In this document: positions 46,840-57,043 of the stretch, in pieces
Position numbering within the stretch: the stretch's first letter is position 1
Layout of the letters: each line of letters opens with the position of its first letter
Assembly: GCF_958298935.1 (NCBI RefSeq)
Contig: NC_084931.1
Coordinates: forward strand, 15,527,334-15,591,333
Reading direction: 5' to 3'
DNA from: Phragmites australis
Lineage: Eukaryota > Streptophyta > Magnoliopsida > Poales > Poaceae
Length of the DNA: 64,000 bases
Program-made: the position numbers and the translations under genes
Notes under the pieces: model-generated
Told to the model about the DNA's origin: nothing
The model's database searches: none
The model's input: the letters and a program-made list of their open reading frames with translations, nothing else

Positions 46840-49388
46840 TGTAACACCCTGATTTTTTCAAATTTTCAAGTTCCTAAATTTTTTCTAGATTTAATTTGGA
46901 TTTCAATAAATAGCATAGGGTAAAACCTATTTTATAAAAGAAAATCAAATTTGACATAGGATATATATTGCTTGTTATCCAATCATGCGGGAATGGGCAT
47001 GTAGGGTTTATTTGATTTTGTTGAATTTTATTTAGCTTTGTTTGATTTGCTTTTTGCTTTAGAATAGAATTAGAAAATGGAAAGCAATAGAAATAGAAAA
47101 AGGGAAAAAATAATAAAATCCTAAACCTAACCCGGCCCAACTCTCCCTCGCTCCATCCCCTATCTCTCCGGTCCAACCTGGTCAGCCTAGCCTTCCAACC
47201 TGCTCTGCCTTCCCTTCCCGCCCAGGGCGCACCCCGGCCCAGCTCCTCAGCCCGCCTGCTGCCGCACCCCACTCAGCCTGCCTGCACGAAGATGCCCCGG
47301 CTGCTCCTTGCTTTCACCCCTGCGTCCACACCCGTCATCTCTGACTCGGAGTGTCGCGCCGCTGCCAAGTCTGAGATGGAAATGCCGCCACCCTAGAGTC
47401 CCAGCACACCCCGAAGTCCATTGACCCACCTATATAGGTCCCACGCCCCTGGATTAGATTAGAACATACCCCTTTGGTAGCTAGTAGAAATCCACCACGT
47501 GTCATGCACTTAATCACAGTGAGCACCTCGGTTGATTCAGCACGCCACCTCAGCTCCACATCACCAGATCTAGCATACGTCTCAGCCCACGTGTCATCTA
47601 GTCAGCGTCTACGAGATAAAAGGCATTTTTCAGTACAAAAATAAATCTAATAATTCCCCAAAATTGGTAATTTTGAAAATAGACCGCGAACGTTTCTATA
47701 ATTATAAAAAGAGCCCTATCTTTTCACACTTAGGTCTCTGAACTTTTACAAAATTACATATAGATCCCTCCATTTTTACCAAAAGGTTCCTAAACTTTCT
47801 ATTAATTACAAATCTTTTTTTAGTGTATCTTTTTTGTCGTAGCTCCGTTTTAAGTGATTCTTGTGCTGTTAGATTCATTTCTCTGAGCTCTATCTTTCTA
47901 GATAGGTTTTGTCTTGTTGTTCTTTTGTTTTGTGCTCTATTCTTAGTGTGTTTGTTTGTGTGCTTTGTCAGTAATTGTGTGATTAGTCGACAATTCCCCG
48001 GATCAATTTGAGGAATGTCAAGGCCAGGAGCAAGCGTACACTAAGCAGCAACAAGGAGAAGGCAAGTGTACTTCTTGATCATCTTGAACCTATGGTTTAA
48101 ATGTTTTGGTTTACAAAATTGCATGCAATGTTTGTCAACTTGATGGGTAGTCACCTATGTTACGGTTTACCTAGTTCTTCCTTTACATTCCTTGAAGCCT
48201 TAGTGGTAGTTTATATGAGTCTCTTAGGTAGAATTGCTTAGCCTTGCTTTTGGGATGTTGGGAAGTGTCTTATACATGTTTAGTGGATATATGCAATGGT
48301 GATGATGAACTTGTTAGTAACATGGAACCCTAGGACTTGGGCAAGGAGTTGGTTTGATAATGGTGGTTCATGTGGTGGGCTTGTGGATACGTTGCAAGAA
48401 ATTTATTGGTTATTTTTCCTGTTGGTTTGATAATGGTGGTGGGCTTATGGACACGTTCCAAGTAGAGATGTTAGGTTTTGTTGGTTATTTCCCTGTTAGA
48501 TAGTCTTTGCCCAAGTGTCACATATAAGGACTGGTTCGTGAAGTGACAACAAAAGAAATACCGTACCAACCACGAGGCTGATATGGGTAAGGCTTAGTAT
48601 ATTGATTAGACACCTGGCTGACATTCGTTGGAGTACCAGGACCTAATCAATGGATAATGCTTCGTAGTGATCTCCTGGCGGCACACCACTGGCGTGTGTT
48701 AAGTGTGTCATGAACATGGCAACATGGAAATCACAACTTATGGGTAAAGTTGGACAACCTTTGTAGAGTGTAAAACTATTATAACAGTCGCGACCGCGGT
48801 TATGGAGACTTGATCCTCACATGATTAGTTAGTTTTGGTCATGGTCTTATTGGTACAGGAGTTACTGGATGGTGATAGTTTAGGGATGGTTACCCTTGAA
48901 TGGATAGTTGTTGGGTGGTTTGGGATACATACACTTGGCAACTGCTTAATGTTTTTCAATTACATTACTGTTTCATTTACTTGCATTTACATAAATATAC
49001 TTTGATTTAGCCTATTCTTATTATAAGGTTGCATATCATTATTCTCCCACATTTGCTAAGTACTCCATGTGCTCACCCTTGCTATCTCCCCCAATACATA
49101 TGCTGCTCAGTGGAAGACTTTCAAGATGATGACCTGGCGTTCTAGGAGTGTGTCTTCTAGTCGGTGCCTGTGGAGTGCTTGGTCACCAATTCTTTCATCC
49201 CGCTGCCATCGATTAGATGCTGTCATTTAGTTATTAAAGTTGTTTAGGTGAAGTTTTTTGAAAGAAGTAAAAGGTTGTAGGTTAAAGTATTGCTTTTGTT
49301 ACTTCACCTATGATGTCCATATGTGTGTTAAACTTCCTAGGCACACATAAGCCGCACTTGGTTTTGTCTGTTAAAAGCAGGTGTGGCA
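46840..49388 (+). repeat. Solo family-1 gypsy LTR (copy D) with TSD AATTA
   Basis: 2549 bp from TGTAACACCC to AGGTGTGGCA. AATTA precedes (46835-46839) and follows (49389-49393): a perfect 5-bp target duplication, with no internal region, so this is a solo LTR formed by LTR-LTR recombination. TATA box CCTATATAGG at about 47430. Mini-exons at 47987-48061 and 49111-49145. Confidence 0.9.
47987..49145 (+). other. Candidate spliced reading frame inside LTR (copy D)
   Basis: Exon A 47987-48061 (75 nt, same length as copy B) follows GTGATTAG, reads DNSPDQFEECQGQ... ending QQQGE and stops at AAG|GCAAGT. Exon B 49111-49145 follows TGCTCAG and reads EDFQDDDLAF then UAG; relative to copies B and C it lacks exactly nine bases, preserving frame. 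Joined phase is the same as in the other copies. Confidence 0.45.
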
Positions 49389-49393
49389 AATTA

Positions 49394-49734
49394 CCTGGCC
49401 TCTAAATCGTCAACTCAGAGAGTTTCTTCTTCCAGTGTTCTCTTATTTGGTTCTAAGTTTTTCTTCCTTCAAAGTTGCTATCTTTTGTGGCAATGACGCA
49501 TGGGATAAGTGCAAATGGAACCTTGTGTTCATCTACACCCTTGAGCATCATGTTCTTTCTTGGAAGCTTCCATAGCACCTAAGTTCCTCTCCGTTTTGCT
49601 TCTGCTTGAGTTTTGAGGTGCGTTGGGTGATATAAATAGGAGAATGCCATCAATTTCGTAAGAAATTTGTGAGGCACCTATTCACCCCCTTCTAGTCGCC
49701 ATTCTCGGTCCTACAACAACGAATCCTAAATTAA
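49394..49734. other. Unassigned segment right of solo LTR
   Basis: Contains CACCTATTCACCCCCTTCTAG near 49676, a phrase often found just inside copia-type LTR elements of grasses. No gene otherwise supported. Confidence 0.3.
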
Positions 49735-50350
49735 TTATTACATAAAAACTACTTTCATTCGACAATGATACCTTCGTTATGATCATAGCGTATGTAGGTA
49801 GGTTCCTCAGCGTCATCAATGTGAGACAGGTAGACATTCTCCGAAAGGAGGTAGGTCATAGAATTGATTGAATTTCCTCCATTGCATTCCATCAGTGGTA
49901 CTGGCAAACAATCACAACAAACGGGAGATTATAAGAAAATACCAAACCATCTTAGCGGGGGTCTTTTATCCTTACTCTTCTCCCCTATGTCATCGCTATC
50001 GATATTATAAATGTTGTGCTTGTACCATGATGCACCGCAAACGTGATATGCTTCCAAGTATACATCCCCATTGTGATACAACATGCATGTATTTTCTCTA
50101 CTTTCAACCCCAACGGGCAGAAAATATGTTTGGCATGGTACGTATTTTTATGCAACTCATTGCCATCTGGAAGTAAATCCCTCAAGAATCATTGCCTCCG
50201 TCTTCTTCAACTGTGTCATGCTCTTCATGCACAACCTCCTCATGTTCACTGTGATTGGTCTAGTGGATTTAGTAGGCTTGAGACCCCTACAAAACAAGTG
50301 TGCACAGATCTACTATATGCCTGAGAACTGCTTCTCATTCTTGCAATGAA
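49735..50350 (-). pseudogene. CACTA element 2 TNP2 relic, internally deleted
   Basis: 49869-49735 on minus matches the C-terminal end of TNP2 (compare 13860-13700 of CACTA 1; e.g. HIDDAEEPTYAMIITK). At 49870 it jumps directly to N-terminal/central blocks: DGMQWRKF, then RDLLPDGNELHKNTYHAKHI and FCPLGLKVEKIHAC. About 2 kb of transposase, including DUF4218 and the catalytic region, is missing. Stops and frameshifts throughout. It cannot encode active transposase. Confidence 0.75.
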
Positions 50351-50589
50351 CACACAGACAACATATAGTAATCATCATGCTTGTTTTTTGGCTTATTGTA
50401 CACCACAATAGCCCTAAAAAAAGCCTACATGCCATGAAAGAACTATTGGCCATGATGGTTAGTCTTGTACATCCATGTCCAGACCATGTGCAAATTTATG
50501 ATAATCATTATGTTTTAGCAATCATTAAAAATCCACTTAACTGATAACCATGCAATATTTCAAAAACCACATCTAATTTATTAAATTAC

Positions 50590-50709
50590 CTCGCATCTTG
50601 ATTGCACCATGTTAGATGGCTCATCACCTTCTAGCACTTGGCTCGGGTTAGAGGACCCACCTTCGAAATACTGCCACGTCCACTTGCGACTAGCGGGTGA
50701 ACGTGCCAT
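50590..50709 (-). CDS. First exon of CACTA 2 accessory gene (partial)
   Basis: ATG at 50709 opens a 40-codon exon reading MARSPASRKWTWQYFEGG and ending at a GCGAG|GTAATT donor (50590). It lies downstream of a minus-strand TATA box at 51217-51227 and inside the right end of CACTA 2. This is the position of the second, TnpA/TNP1-like gene in grass CACTA elements, but the exon alone is too short to identify the family. Confidence 0.35.
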
Positions 50710-51216
50710 CCCTACAGCATAATATTTATATTCAATATGTTGATCTATTTAGAGGTGATTTTAATCTTTTTTCCTAATTCACTATTAAAAATTGGACCTT
50801 GGTTTTAATCTATTTAGATGTAATTTTATCCTTTTTTTCTTAAATCACTACAAGAAAATTGGAGATCTAGGTCACCATGGCATAATCGCATACTTTCAAA
50901 TCTAGATCAATCGAGCATATAAATATTACCAAAAATGAAATGTAAATCATCTCTATGTGCCTTACAATGAGAAAATTGTAATTTTTACTCAATTAGAGCT
51001 CAATTGGAGGTCGAGCTCCTCCCAAAATTCATCACCAAGGAGCAATCACATATGTCAAAATGAAATGTAGATAATCTTACTAACTTTGGAGCACCTTTGG
51101 TACGTAGATTCCTCAAAATTTTGCAGTCTCCAAGCACAAGCTACATCACAAATAACGAGAGTCGAGTAGAACAGAGCCTCTCCCTGTTTTGTTCGAGTAA
51201 TAGGGGGAAGAAGATG

Positions 51217-51227
51217 CCTTTTATATA
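51217..51227 (-). promoter_or_regulatory. TATA box at right end of CACTA 2
   Basis: Minus strand TATATAAAAGG just inside the subterminal repeats, as expected for the promoter of CACTA genes reading inward from the right end. Confidence 0.55.
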
Positions 51228-52043
51228 CGGTCCGTAACACGAACCGGCACTGATACTTAGTGCTGACTGGTAGTCAGGAGCTAGCACTGATACGGAGTAC
51301 CAGTGCTCGTTCAACCTGACTCAATCATTGATCTAGAGTGGGAAGTTACGAATTGGCACTGATACTTCATCAGTACTGGCTAGGTCTGAACCGACACTAA
51401 TGACCCAGCACGGATGATTGTTTCTGTTGTAGTGCATGTTTACTTAAATCAACCTACAATCTAATTTTCATGGAGCAGTGAATCTATGTAAATAAAAACT
51501 AATACATGCTTAACCTAACAATAAAGTTGAAGGTTTTAGGCATGCAACACCACAAAAAAATCACTATGTCTCACATCGCAATTAAAATACAAGGACACAA
51601 AGGCCTCACGTATACCTCAAGTGAAACAACCAAATTACTGGGGGAAATGACTTATTGTGTAATACGAGGCACTAAAGTAGTATCTCCAAAATATGTTCAT
51701 TGAATATCAAAGCCAACAAGTGGAAGAATCATCTCCAAAGTGTTCAAAATACATCCTAACACTACTACAGAATACTACATAGGTAGTGCCCCCATCAGTG
51801 TCGGTTTCGGCGTAACAACTACTGTTGACATATCAGTGCCTGTTCTTAAACTCCCGCGCATTAATCATGACTGAGACGCTAAGAACCGACATTGATAGTC
51901 ACTATACATTAGTGCGCATTAATCAATGTCGGTTCTTGGCTGGAACTAGCACTGATACATTAGTGCTCGTTCTCCACGAATCAGCATTGATAGTGATTAT
52001 TAGTGCCAGTTCCATATATCAACCGGCATTGATAGTTGCTACA

Positions 52044-52052
52044 GTATAAAAG
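52044..52052 (+). promoter_or_regulatory. TATA box of CACTA 3 transposase gene
   Basis: GTATAAAAG directly after the last subterminal repeat and about 200 bp before the first TNP2-like codons. Confidence 0.6.
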
Positions 52053-52239
52053 CCCACCCCCAAGCATGAGCAGAATAGAGCCACCGCAAGCCCACCCAGA
52101 ACAATGCTAGCCACCATTTTTGCCATTATTACGGTTGGAGGATTCAAGATTTGGAGGTGCCAAGTGCTCTAAGGTTAGTAAGATGATCTATATTTCTTTT
52201 TAGATTGATTACTCTAGGGTTGATGGTTGGTGCTTGTTC

Positions 52240-53961
52240 CATGGTTATAGATTTAGAGATTTACACTTGATTCACAGGGGTTTCAATGCTGGCTATACCC
52301 ATTGGACTAAGCACGATGAACTTGAAGATGTTGGGTATGAAGGGAAACCAACAGTCGAAGAATACATAAGCACTGATATGACGGCTAACGAAGACTTCGA
52401 TATGTCAACATTTGAAGATACTTTTGTTGGACACTTTAGTTGGCAACAATGAAGATGGTTGAGAGAAAATGTTGCGTGATGGGGAGGGTGACTTCACCAG
52501 TTAAAGACAACATCAAAAGTTCTAGTGCATGGTAGAGGACTCTAAAACACCAGTTTATCCGAACTGTAAAGATGAGCATAACAAGTTGCATGTGGTGCTG
52601 ACACTGATGCAAATGAAGGCTAGCAATGCTTGGGCCAATGAGGGTTTCAATGAATTGTTAGAATTCTTGAGGGAATTATTTCCAAGGGGCAACATGTTGA
52701 CCAAAAACACATACCATGCCAAGCAAATTGTCTGTCCGTTGGGATTGGAAGTGGAGAAAATACATGCATGTGGAAATGACTGCATGTTGATTCGCGGTGA
52801 GGATGCAGACTTGAAAGCGTGTCACATTTGCAATGCACCACAATACAGGCGAAACGTTGATGATATCGAGAGCAATGGTGTGAGAGTGAAGAGAAAGAAG
52901 AAAAGATCCCCCAATAAGGTGGTTTCATATTTCCCTATAATCCCCCGTTTGAAGCCATTGTTTGCTAACAGAGCGAATGCCGAGCTGATGCGATGGCATG
53001 CCGAACAGCACAAGAAAAATAGAATGCTTAGACACCCTGTTGATGGCATGAAATGGAGTAGATTCAATTCCAAATACAAGGAATTTAGAGATGAAGTGAG
53101 GAATATAAAGTTTAGATTTAGTACGAATGGGATGAATCCTTTCGGCAACACAAGAAGTACTCATAGCACTTTGCCCGTGACTCTCTATATCAACAACCTT
53201 CCACCTTGGATGTGCATGAAGCGGAAGAACCTTATGATGCCGTACTAATTAGTGGGCTGAATCAACCAGACAACGATATTGATATGTACCTCAAACCATT
53301 GGTTGAAGATCTTCTTATACCGCGGAAAGATGGCGTACAGGTATGGGATGAGTACAAATGTAAGAATTTCACCTTGTGCACAATGCTATTCGTAACGATA
53401 TCAGATTGGCCTACTCTTGGTAACCTATCAGAGCAGACTGTAAAAGAGTACAATAGATGTGTTTAGTGATTGGAGTCAACGGGGGGGGGGGGGGGGGTTA
53501 GCGGTGGCTAATGAATAGTTGGAAAATAATCTTCATAGGTCACAGTAGGTTCCATTGTCGGGATCACCCATACCACAAGAATAAAATAGCTTTTGAGGGG
53601 ATAGTGGAGCATCGTTAAGCCCTGAAGATTCGCACTGGAGAACAGGTTTTTAAGATGGTAAAGATATTAGAGTTATACTTGGAAAGGGGCCATGTAGTAC
53701 AAAAATTCTAGCTGGGCAACATGCTCCTATGTGGGAAAAGATATAAATATTTTGGTTGCTACCTTATTGGAAGGATCTTATGGTTCGACACACAATCGAT
53801 GTCATGCATGTGGAGAAGAATGTATTTGATAGCTTGATTGGTACCTTACTAGACATATCCGGAAAAACAAAAGATACACTAAATGCACGATTAGACCTAG
53901 AAGAAATGAACCTTAAGAAGGACCTACACTACATGCAATTAGACAATGGCAAAAAGAATTT
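52240..53961 (+). pseudogene. CACTA element 3 TNP2 transposase, N-terminal and central parts
   Basis: Opens with HLIHRGFNAGYTHWTKHDE, then DSKTPVYPNCKDEHNKLHVV, LELL-type FNELLEFLRELFPRGNMLT, CPLGLEVEKIHACGNDCMLI, FPIIPRLKPLFANRANAELM, RMLRHPVDGMKW, STNGMNPFG, DIDMYLKPLVEDLL, YWKDLMVRHTIDVMHVEKNV and KTKDTLNARLDLEEMNLKKD. This is the usual TNP2 order. Frame breaks occur near 52450, 53235 and at a 17-base G run (53481-53497). At 53961 the codons for KKN are followed by foreign DNA and the gene resumes at 54852 with FVLPTACYT. TNP2 cuts CACTA termini; this copy is inactive. Confidence 0.85.
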
Positions 53962-54040
53962 GTAATAATTTGGAAATGCAGGAAAAGAGATGTTTTTTAA
54001 AGCACTTCTTTTTGCATAGTAATATTCAATCTCACTAAAG

Positions 54041-54066
54041 AAAAATGTTTTAAGTAAAACATTTTT
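54041..54066. repeat. Perfect 11-bp stem-loop in plastid-like spacer
   Basis: AAAAATGTTTT (54041-54051) and AAAACATTTTT (54056-54066) form a perfect stem with a 4-nt loop, as in plastid mRNA 3' ends. Supports plastid origin of 53962-54240. Confidence 0.7.
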
Positions 54067-54241
54067 TCTTTTTAGAATTAGAAAAGAAAGTATTCTATAA
54101 AAAATCTTTATTTTATTTTGCAAACTAAAAAATACAATAGTCAATATTCCTTATAATAGATATACTTAATTATATCATAAGATTCTTATGATATATTTCG
54201 AATAGATAGAAATAGTAAATTTGAATTGAGACACCTATTCT

Positions 54242-54275
54242 ATGACAGATTTTAACTTACCCTCTATTTTCGTGC
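54242..54275 (+). pseudogene. psaI: psaI start (plastid-derived)
   Basis: ATG at 54242 reads MTDFNLPSIFV, the start of photosystem I subunit VIII (about 36 residues in plastids). After CGTGC the sequence switches to 23S rRNA; the 5 bases CGTGC (54271-54275) fit both sources and suggest microhomology joining. Non-functional nuclear copy. Confidence 0.85.
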
Positions 54276-54368
54276 AAAGGTTTCCTCAGGCCAGACGGAC
54301 ATTGGTCCTCGTATGCAAAGGCAGAAGGGAGCTTGACAGCAAGACTCACCCGTCGAGCAGAGACACGA
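54271..54368 (+). pseudogene. rrn23: 23S rRNA fragment (plastid-derived)
   Basis: About 98 bp including GTGCAAAGGTTTCCTC, GCAAAGGCAGAAGGGAGCTT and CACCCGTCGAGCAG, the conserved domain V region of bacterial/plastid-type 23S rRNA. Several G/C to A/T changes against the conserved sequence. Could come via mitochondrial DNA that itself holds plastid sequence. Confidence 0.8.
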
Positions 54369-54422
54369 AGCTATTCACAACATATCGCACATTTTCCATT
54401 TATACTCTTTTCTTATTCTTAG

Positions 54423-54626
<204 letters not shown>

Positions 54627-54731
54627 ATTTGTTTAGTACTTAGTAACCCGATACAAAATAAATAAAAAGAAAGGATCCTTTTTTGAAAATTTGTTTAGTG
54701 TTCAGACCAAAAATGAATTTAGTAGAAAAGT

Positions 54732-54830
54732 ACTTTATAGGATTCGAACCGATGACTTCTGTCTTGTAGCAACTACGGTAGTTGATGTATGAATTCCGCC
54801 TTGACCGCTGAGAAGCTACTACTCTTTTTT
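54732..54830 (-). pseudogene. tRNA-like relic downstream of psbZ
   Basis: Minus strand carries GGTTCGAATCC (54740-54750), a T-arm, preceded by AAGTCATC as in plastid tRNA-Thr(GGU). The rest of the cloverleaf does not fit. Grass plastomes are known to carry a tRNA pseudogene in the psbZ-trnG area, and this may be a copy of it. Confidence 0.45.
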
Positions 54831-54851
54831 TTTCTAGGGAAAGATTCTGGA

Positions 54852-55016
54852 TTTTGTCCTTCCCACAGCTTGCTACACTATGAGCAGTGATGAGAAGATC
54901 CGCCTGTGTGGTTGCTTGTGTGATGTCAAAGTTCTGACTGGTTATTGCTCCAACATTAGGAGCTTGGTAAGCATGAAAGATAAGAAGTTAGTTGGCATGA
55001 AGTCTCAGGAGCTTGG
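54852..55016 (+). pseudogene. CACTA element 3 TNP2, continuation after plastid patch
   Basis: Reads FVLPTACYTMSSDEKIRLCG, VKVLTGYCSNIRSLVSMKDK and KLVGMKS, the TNP2 block that follows directly after ARLDLEEMNLKKDL in CACTA 1 (19900-20000 on -). After 55016 a second copy of GGAGCTTGGTAAACATGAAA appears (also at 54959), then the Tat 3 LTR begins. Confidence 0.85.
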
Positions 55017-55060
55017 TAAACATGAAACATGTTTGTAACCGAGGTCGTCCAGAAGGTTGT

Positions 55061-56502
55061 TGTCAGAGGGTGAACTCCTATCGTAGGGATCCGGAGGGAC
55101 CCCTTTTTGAGATTCGGCGGGGGGGGGGGGGGGAGGGGGAATGATTCTGAATCTGTTTGCGGGATAAATAAATGGGTGTAAATGCGATGGCAGGTGGGAT
55201 GGAATGATCTAACGCAGAATGCAGTAAATGCTCTGGAGGTTTTTAGATAGGTTCGGGCCGCACTGAGCGTAATACCCTACTCCTATGTGGATGCTATAAA
55301 TGCCCTGAGAATGTCCCTCAGGGATGTTTGCTTGTTATAAGAATGTTTGTCTATCCTAGAGCTTCGGGCTCCTTGTTCTTCGGTGGTCTCAGCTTTTGTG
55401 CGTCTCCGTATTCGAGAGTCCTTGTGAACCTGTTCTTGTCCGTGCCCACCGGCTCTCTTAAATACTCGCCAGCGGTAGCGTGCCCCGAAAGGGAGGGCAC
55501 AAGTTCCAAGGTGCCATAAGTGAAAAGGCAGTCATCATGGGCTACTGCGCGAAGTGACGGGGGGGGGGGGGGGTGAAAACGCGCCCCCGCCCGGTCTCGG
55601 TCGTCATGATGGCATTGGCAATGGGTGTCGTGGAGAGGGCACGCCGGGCTGCTCTGTGGCTGACCGGTGGGCCCTGCCCGGTCTTGTTCGTCTGACGCAG
55701 CAGGGCGACAGGCGGGGCTCCTTGGGCCTTGCGATGCTATCCCGAGGCATGCCGGATGACGCGGGATGGGACCCATACATTAAATGTCCCCACGCCCTCC
55801 TGCCAGGATGTGGCAGGGACTGACACCGAGCGTGGCAGGAGCAGTTGGAAGTGACAGGCCACGCGCCCTCTTAAATGCAGCATCGGGCCTTTCACTGGCT
55901 GACACCTCGCCGCTGGACCTCTGTGGGGGCCACCGGCGAAGGACTTCTTGGGCTGTCGGGGAACTGAGTGCTCGGGGGTCACTGTTCACATCCCCGAGCA
56001 CTCTCTCCCGGAAACGCTGTCTCTTGGTCCTCGAGGAACTGAGTGCTCGGGGGCCACTGTTCACGGCCCTGAGCACTCTCTCCCGGAATTGACTGTTTAG
56101 ATCCTTAGGGAATCGAGTGCTCGGGGGCCGCTGCTTGCAGCCCCGAGCACTCTCTCCCGGAACTACCTTCCTTGGGTCCTCGGGGTACTCGGGTGCTCGG
56201 GAGCCACTGTTCGCAGCCCCGAGCACACCCTTCCCGGTACTCGGCTTTTTTGGTCGTCGGGGGACTTGGGTGCTCGGGGGCCACTGTTCATGATCCTTAG
56301 CACTCTCTTCCCGGCACTTGATCTTCACAGATCATTGGGGAATTCGGGTACTCGTGGACCACTTTTCATGGCCCCGAGCACCCCCTCCCGGGACTTAGTC
56401 TTCTCGTACTTTGCGGAGATGATCTCCGAGGGAGGGCACCACATGGCAAACTGCTGACCTGGCCTCAGGATTCGGGGACCCCTGGTTCCTGATTCACCGA
56501 CA
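55061..56502 (-). repeat. 3' LTR of Tat gypsy element 3
   Basis: 1442 bp on + from TGTCAGAGGGTG to GATTCACCGACA; sense (minus) start TGTCGGTGAATCAGG. Directly right is GTAGCCCCCAGGCCC, complement of the polypurine tract, so this is the 3' LTR. GTTGT (55056-55060) is the left flank. Contains two 15-base G runs (55119-55133, 55559-55573) and a hairpin repeat array near the polypurine end. Confidence 0.8.
55957..56420. repeat. Six-unit hairpin repeat array in Tat 3 LTR
   Basis: Six ~75-bp units, each with GTGCTCGGGG on the left arm and CCCCGAGCAC on the right, separated by ~20 bases (GCCACTGTTCACG), followed by CTCTCCCGGAA and a variable spacer. Each unit can fold into a 10-bp stem. Lies in the upstream half of the sense LTR (U3). 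Confidence 0.85.
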
Positions 56503-56880
56503 GTAGCCCCCAGGCCCATTGGACGGTGATGGCCCAGAGACTGTAGATGGGGCCCTCGTCTTCACCGAGGCCGAACCCAGCACCGACGCCACGTGGCTTG
56601 TTTTTAGGAGCTGGCCTCTCTGGGCCAAGCTTCTGGTACGGCCCAGCAGAGAGTCGAACGGATGCGCGTCCAGTCGACTCCCGTGGCGCGTGATAACGAG
56701 GCGGGCGGCGTGTGATAACGAGGCAAGCGGTGCGCGTGGCAACTGCCAGATCGAGGGTAGTGCGCCTGATGACTGCTGACATCCGCGCGGACCGAGGGAA
56801 ATTCGCCTGGCGCTCGCACTGGTCGAGGAAGTTCGTCTCGCCGAGTGCACCGTGGCAGGCGTCGTTTGAAATCCCTAGGG

Positions 56881-56888
56881 TATAAAAG
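56881..56888 (+). promoter_or_regulatory. TATA box of aORF 3
   Basis: TATAAAAG, 163 bp upstream of the aORF ATG (57044) and about 380 bp inside the element from the LTR. Same plan as Tat 1 and Tat 2. Confidence 0.6.
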
Positions 56889-57043
56889 GAGGAGGGGAGC
56901 GAACCGTTGCCCCTTTACGGCATTTTTGCGATCAAGCCTTCTTCTTCTTCTTCTTCCTTGCACTCCAGAGCTCTCGCCCTTCCTTAGGCGAACAGCGTAC
57001 CCTTTTTCCCTCACCGTTGCAGCACATCCCCGACCCCGACACA

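Larger units (their letters stand above)
42938..51434 (-). mobile_element. CACTA element 2
   Basis: Left end CACTACAATAGGAACAGTC and right end, read inward on minus, CACTACAACAGAAACAATC: 22-bp terminal inverted repeats with 19 matches. Both ends are followed by subterminal repeats of ACCGGCACTGATA type (42985-43160 and 51238-51400), as in grass CACTA (En/Spm) elements. TNP2 pieces (49735-50350) and a first exon (50590-50709) lie on minus. Inside are a gypsy pol fragment and a solo LTR. The 3-bp flanks ACT and CAT do not match, so the original target duplication is lost or the ends are from different copies. Confidence 0.75.

Noticed and set aside
54732..54830. Functional tRNA gene on the minus strand
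   Set aside because: Only a T-arm-like piece fits; acceptor and anticodon stems do not form.
55957..56420. CRISPR-like array
   Set aside because: Units are imperfect, contiguous and palindromic within an LTR; there are no unique spacers or cas genes and the genome is a plant nuclear one.
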